Assembly (NCBI GenBank): GCA_002914805.1
Contig: JXTB01000230.1
Coordinates: forward strand, 1 to 64,000
DNA length: 64,000 bases
Direction: 5' to 3'
Source of the DNA: Parasponia andersonii
Lineage: Eukaryota > Streptophyta > Magnoliopsida > Rosales > Cannabaceae
The translations under genes were made by a program, and so were the position numbers. Positions 59,101 to 64,000 of the stretch are shown here, piece after piece (position 1 is the first letter of the stretch; every line of letters begins with the position of its first letter). The notes below the pieces were generated by a model. That model ran no database searches, had not been told where the DNA came from, and worked only from the letters and a program-made list of their open reading frames with translations.

Positions 59101-60391
59101 TTTAGCAAACCTTAGACTATAGTGATCCTACTACATTTTAAAGGATACAATCCTTAAATATATGAATTTCATATACTCAATCGTTATTCAAAATTAAGAA
59201 GTATATGGTTACGTTGAAAACAAAGATAACTCATTGGTAAAATGCAAATGTCTACCTCATTCAAAACCAAAATTGTCAACTTGGAATTTTCCGAAAAATT
59301 TCAAACCAATTTATCATGTCTTAAGCTTTTTTTTTTTTTAAAGTTCAAAATTAGGAAAAATACATAGAACTTTTAGTTCATAATAATTATCTTGACCCAA
59401 AATATTTTCCAACTAACACTACCAAATATAAATTAGGAGTACTTTTATACCACAACTAAATTTAGTATAAACCAAGATTCAAACTTTATAATATGGTAAA
59501 TTGACAAACCCCAAATCTCTAATAGCCCAAAAATTTCTAGAATCATATATTCCTTGAATATTAAATTACTTTTACCTAATCTATATTCAAATTTTTTTAA
59601 CAAAATGTTCGAAGTCTCTCTAGAAGCAAACATGCTGCAATGATAAAATGCAAAGATATACATTGTATCCAATCTAAATTGTCAATTTCAAATTTTCAAA
59701 AGTTTCAAACCCAAATAATACGACATTAATTCTAATCAAATTTTATTAATTCAAAAATTTCCTCACGAAAATCAAATTTAATAAGACTGAAAAAGAACAA
59801 TTTTTAATTTGTAACCAAGTCCATATTATTATATCAATCCATAAATAAAAAAACCAATATGTGATAACCATCTAAAAGTCCTACTAGTGCATGATACAAG
59901 ATTATAGAAATAATTTATCACACACTCAAACAAATTAATCACATATAAATAATTTCTAAGAAATTCAATCATAACCCCATAAGCACAAATAATGTCAAGT
60001 CATGCAATTAAGATACAAGATATTGAATTGCTATTTTAGAATCTATGTGGTTCACACAGCTTATCACAATCATAGGCATAGGAGTACAAGGACCAATGCC
60101 TATTTGAACTGAGAAATTTTCGACGAGAGTAGAATTCACTAGTCTCGTGTCATTCCTGATACTTCTGAGACAAGAATTTTAGAGTATAAAAATCTCAAGG
60201 ATATCAGAGTTATACTATAGGAAGGTGAACAAAAGATTCGAAATGAATCAGAGTAAATACATTATACTTAGCCAATTACTAAGTGATGTATCATGTATTT
60301 TTAAAATACTTTTCCACGACCATTTTAAACACTAAAATATCATAGGCAAGATCATAAATGGATTTGAAGCTCGAAACTCTGATACAAAAAC
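56168..60391 (-). other. Family A internal region, minus-strand copy, non-coding
   Basis: About 4.2 kb, AT-rich. No ORF above about 75 codons and no retroelement motif in any frame. Homologous blocks with 4317-8114 are visible, for example 57770-57870 against 6480-6610 and 60000-60390 against 4320-4710. The ends hold the polypurine tract and primer-binding site. Confidence 0.78.
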
Positions 60392-62528
60392 TGTCACGAT
60401 TGGAAATCCAAGGCCGTGACTTTTAGTAATTTTAGGTTGAAACAATGATAAACAGTAAATTTTTATAAAATTCCAGCAAATTTAATATTTAAAATTTTAA
60501 TTTTTAGTCCTCAAAAACAAGTAAAATTCAAAAGTAAGAATCCTCTCATTATTTTTAATTTTTCTAGAAAATATACACTTAATATTTAGAGGAATTTTAT
60601 TTAATTTATTTGGAAACTTTTCATTTAAAATCATGAAGTTCAATAAAATGAATCCAATTTCCAAACAATTTATATAAAATCATTTGTATTTCTAAGAGCT
60701 CAATTTAATAGCAAAATTTGCTCTCATACATCTATTTAGTACATATGCTATTATTGGCTAAATAAATTCGACATAGAAAAGGGAAGATGATACGAGTACA
60801 AACCAACCAATGAAGAGGATTGGAACTATATGCATAGTGCCAAGCATGCTTGTCAAGCCCCCACAACAATTACCACAAAATAAATCAACACTTGAAAGTA
60901 GGAAGAGTAAGTGATGAGCACATGATTTTACAAAACCTGCATAGTTAATACTTTTTCCAAATTCTATTTATAAACTAGGTTTATAAAATAATTATTCTCC
61001 ATAATAATCATATACTCAAAAAAACTTAGAAATCGTAAGATTGTACGTATCATAAATCAATTCATCCCATGAGCTCACATTCTCTCATCACGAATTATAA
61101 TAACTCATACTACGTGTACTAAGTACTCTTTGCTTGATACCTATCCCCAAAAATCGTAGGGACACCTATGTCTCTAAGCCTACCGAACCGGAGGGGAAAT
61201 TGAATGTCTACACCTGCCGAATGAGAATAATCAAAAAATCCCGCGCGGGTTTACAAGCTCTCACCGAGGACGGGTGTACTGGTCCACCTACTACAATAAC
61301 GTGATACCTAAGATGTATCTCATGTGTGATCTTATGGTATATACAACATGTAATAAAATATATGTAATAACCATACAGAACACAATCAAACAATGCTTTA
61401 AAACTTCACTTAATATTATTCTGGAATTCAATATACCTTGGGCATCAAATCATTTGAATCACTCTAAATTCATGATTTTATAAATATGTATAGAAGACAT
61501 ACAGTCCAATTCCAAAATAATTCAAGATTTTCTAACAGTTTATTTAAAATATCGTTTTATTCATGATTTTTCATAAATAAATTTTAATGTAATTAAAATC
61601 CAACATAGACATAAAAATTAGGTAATTGAACTGCTACCTCAATTGAGTATCTAAATATTATTACGGTGCTATGAAGGACGTCTGGCATCATTTGAGTGTC
61701 GTTCGAAAAAATAGACGTCGTTTTTGAATCTTTGATTGATAGTTTTCAAAATTCGATTTGCTAATGAGACCTTGAATAGAGAAATGAATATCTCCACTGA
61801 ATTCCTAGCACCCAATTTAGTTAAGTTAGACTTATGGCTTGATCAATTTGGACTCGGATCGAAACCCAACACTTGGTACATAAAATGAGATAAATATGAG
61901 TCGTCAGATTTTGTTTTTCGTGCCTATCACTAAACATAACCAATACATATATCAAACTTCTTATTTTTATGAGTATATCACAAATATGAAGTTTATTTTA
62001 CGATCTAACGGTCAGATTAGAAAATTATAATATAAAACTAAAAATAACTCAAAATTATCAAAAGTGGCAAAATTCAATTTGAGCAAAGTTAAGTCTAGAA
62101 ATATATACCATAACGATCCTTGTGTTGACACGAATCTGAGAAGCCTAAGTTTACAGTTTGAAGTCGCCGAAAACAATGCCAGAATTGAAATCTTTTTGTA
62201 GGTATTTTTCGCATTTTTTCGGCGAAATGGTAGTGGCAGCTATAGTTTCGTGGTGAGGTGGCGAGCTGATCTGGGCAGTGAGCTGATCTAGGCAGCTTGT
62301 GTTAGTCACCGATGCCAGAGAAGCTTGTGCGGTTGCTCGCATGGTAAATGAGGTGGTTGCGTTGCTTCAACCGAGAGAGACTTCAACTGAGAGAGAAAGG
62401 AAGAGATTGGGTGAAGGAGAGAGAAGGAAAAAAAAAATAAAGAAAGGGAAAGTTTTTTTTTTAAAAAGTTGTGGATCCCACTACTAAAAATATATTATAT
62501 TGTATTAAAAAAATTCGGGGGTTTCACA
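60392..62528 (-). repeat. Family A 5' LTR (minus-strand copy)
   Basis: Pairs with 54048-56167. On the plus strand it begins TGTCACGATTGG and ends GGGTTTCACA. It includes an extra partial repeat of GAGCTGATCTGGGCAG (about 62258-62295) and a GAGAGAC duplication near 62370-62395 absent from the other LTR. Confidence 0.88.
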
Positions 62529-62959
62529 AACGCAGTCAATCAATAACAGCTGCCTCTTTAACCTAATGATTAACAAAGTAATTAACTTTGAAACAGGCCA
62601 GAGATGCTCTGATTAACTATTTAAATACAATTACTAGAAACGACGCTTCAAAATTAATTANTTCGCTGCCGTCGCCTTTGTGGCCTCTTTTTTCTCTCTT
62701 TATTTCCCTCTCTTTCAGCCAGTATTAGTACTCCACTAGATAATTTTGCTCTTAATTATCCGTGCTACAGTGAATGCGCGAATGATTGCTATGAAAAACA
62801 CAGAAGAGGTATACCTATATACTATTTGCATTGTGCGGTTGTTTGTGAAATAATATGCTCTTATCACTCTATGAAATCCTCGTCCGACCTAATCCACTAG
62901 TACGTACTTGAACCGTAAAGTCGATGAAAGAAACTAGTCATATATATGCAGGTATATAT

Positions 62960-63205
62960 ATACACGGTTGTCAATCCATTAGTATATTTTTTTAACTTTA
63001 TGTATTTTTTTTAACCGTTAAATCACGGTAATCTAACAACTATAATAATATGCATAAAATGAATTTTATTATTATTGTTATTTTTCTATCTTATTTTTTA
63101 TTATAAAAATACATACATGATAAATTTTAATTGACAATGATACCTATATATAGATTAAATTTAATTGACAATGATACCTATATATAGATTAAAGAAAGAA
63201 AATAC
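62960..63205. mobile_element. Palindromic MITE, copy 3 (opposite orientation)
   Basis: Starts GGTTGTCAATCCATTAGTAT, the reverse complement of the end of copy 1 (ATGGATTGACAACC-like), and its reverse complement follows copy 1 through the central AAATTTA...CATG and TTAACGGTTAAA segments. The far end reads ATACCTATGTATATAG. It contains a 34-bp tandem duplication at 63127-63194. Confidence 0.65.
63127..63194. repeat. 34-bp tandem duplication inside MITE copy 3
   Basis: TTAATTGACAATGATACCTA and the following bases are repeated head to tail at 63127-63160 and 63161-63194, with near identity. Confidence 0.88.
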
Positions 63206-64000
63206 CTATGTATATAGTTTCTTAATAAACATGATTATTAGTTACAAGTAATTATATATCTCTTCATTTATTTTTTCTATAGCTCTATGTTCTTTTTGGT
63301 GTGAATTAATTATGTTAGATGTGTGATTAATTCTCACAAAAGCTTAATTGTAACTTTATCATTATTTAATTTGGACACACGTTATCATTATTAATTTGGA
63401 AAATTTTGTTGTTAGGACTCGAACTAAATTGTAAAAAATAAGAAATTTTATTTAGGAAAAAAAAAGTCCAAGGAGGAGAGTGTCGAATGGAAGGTAGAAT
63501 ATATTTTACCTCACGAGTACTAGTACTACAGCCAAGATGAATTTTCCTTTTCCCTTCTTAAATAATTTACGTAGGCGATTGATGGGCCTCTGTCTCTCCA
63601 GGATCTTCACCTAGCTAATATGTTCGAAACAAATCCATAAGACGACAAAATAGCTTCACAAAGCAAATTCATCAAAGCTACGACACTTAATAGGCTACAC
63701 AACACTAATGACGACAACCAACACCGAATACGACAGTGACTCGTTTAAAAGAGGTAGAGACTCAAGCTCCTGCATCAATGCATAGTAACTTTTTGCTACA
63801 CAATGTTTTAGCTTACATTTAGAGCCGTTGATTCAGATAACCCTTTTTTTATTTTAAAGAATTTAATATTATGTGAAATTCGATTAATGCCCTTAAAATT
63901 TGGAATTATATGCTAAAAGGATAAAGTGTGTGTATCTATATATATACAAATATAAAAAAACAGGAACCATTAATTAATGTGATAAAGGATGGTATTCAAT

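Larger units (their letters stand above)
54048..62528 (-). mobile_element. Family A LARD-like retroelement, complete copy, minus strand
   Basis: Two LTRs of 2120 and 2137 bp (54048-56167 and 60392-62528) flank a 4.2-kb interior without any protein motif. On the element strand each LTR runs TGTGAAACCCC...TGACA. Five-base flanks AATGC (54043-54047) and AACGC (62529-62533) differ by one transition, as expected of an old target duplication. The polypurine tract is the complement of 56168-56180 and the primer-binding region the complement of about 60375-60391 (GTATCAGAG). LTRs differ from each other at roughly one base in ten over the first 220 bp, by eye. It shares sequence with 1804-23978, confirming a family. 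Confidence 0.88.
62529..64000. other. Right flank, no gene recognised
   Basis: Mixed AT-rich DNA with one ambiguous base (N at 62661). Apart from the MITE and its tandem duplication, nothing could be identified; a short G+C-richer stretch at 62660-62720 has no continuation as a coding frame. Confidence 0.5.

Noticed and set aside
1..64000. CRISPR arrays, tRNA or rRNA genes, bacterial-type operons
   Set aside because: None seen; repeats are tandem or LTR repeats and the gene structure is that of a plant nuclear genome.

Overview
This window is nuclear DNA of a flowering plant, probably a eudicot. It is AT-rich and full of plant Ty1-copia, Ty3-gypsy and L1-type retroelements. It holds one clear host gene, with GT-AG introns and motifs of a plant-specific family. 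No prokaryotic, organellar or CRISPR-like content is visible. About two thirds of the window is transposable-element DNA in nested layers.

Layout. (1) Positions 1-23978 form one nest. The host layer is a non-coding LTR retroelement (called family A here). Its 5' LTR ends at 4316, its internal region is 4317-8114, and its 3' LTR is split into 8115-8648, 17750-17770 and 21969-23978. A gypsy element (gag ORF 651-1, LTR edge at 1803) sits in the 5' LTR, as does a palindromic MITE (2194-2436). The 3' LTR was hit by a complete copia element (8649-17749, minus strand, ATATA target duplication) and by a solo LTR of the same copia family (17771-21968, plus strand, GAATT duplication). That solo LTR carries a further 2.56-kb insertion. 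(2) Positions 23979-31800 are the gene island. A five-exon gene (27116-30620) encodes a 258-residue protein of a plant-specific family, with a basic patch, a coiled coil and a C-terminal EAR-like motif. It has a visible TATA box, a G-box and a CT-rich leader. (3) Positions 32340-46560 are an old copia element broken into pieces, with an L1 LINE (33200-37385), a roughly 245-bp tandem array embedded in poly-pyrimidine DNA (39100-41640), and a LINE ORF1 fragment. (4) Positions 46580-53767 hold a decayed copia RT/RNase H fragment and a nearly whole, heavily mutated gypsy chromovirus, both on the minus strand. (5) Positions 54048-62528 are a second, intact-ended copy of family A on the minus strand, with about 2.1-kb LTRs, a 4.2-kb non-coding interior and an AATGC/AACGC target duplication. 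(6) The right flank, 62529-64000, has another MITE and no gene.

The main novelty candidate is family A: two copies in opposite orientation, with paired LTRs, a recognisable primer-binding site and polypurine tract, but no protein-coding capacity. This is the architecture of a large retrotransposon derivative (LARD) mobilised by another element. Also notable are a GC-rich island in the copia leader, repeated Trp-to-stop and Asp-to-Asn changes that look like methyl-cytosine decay, the ~245-bp array, and an assembly gap that appears about 600 bp too short. All element relationships were read by eye; no database search or alignment was run.
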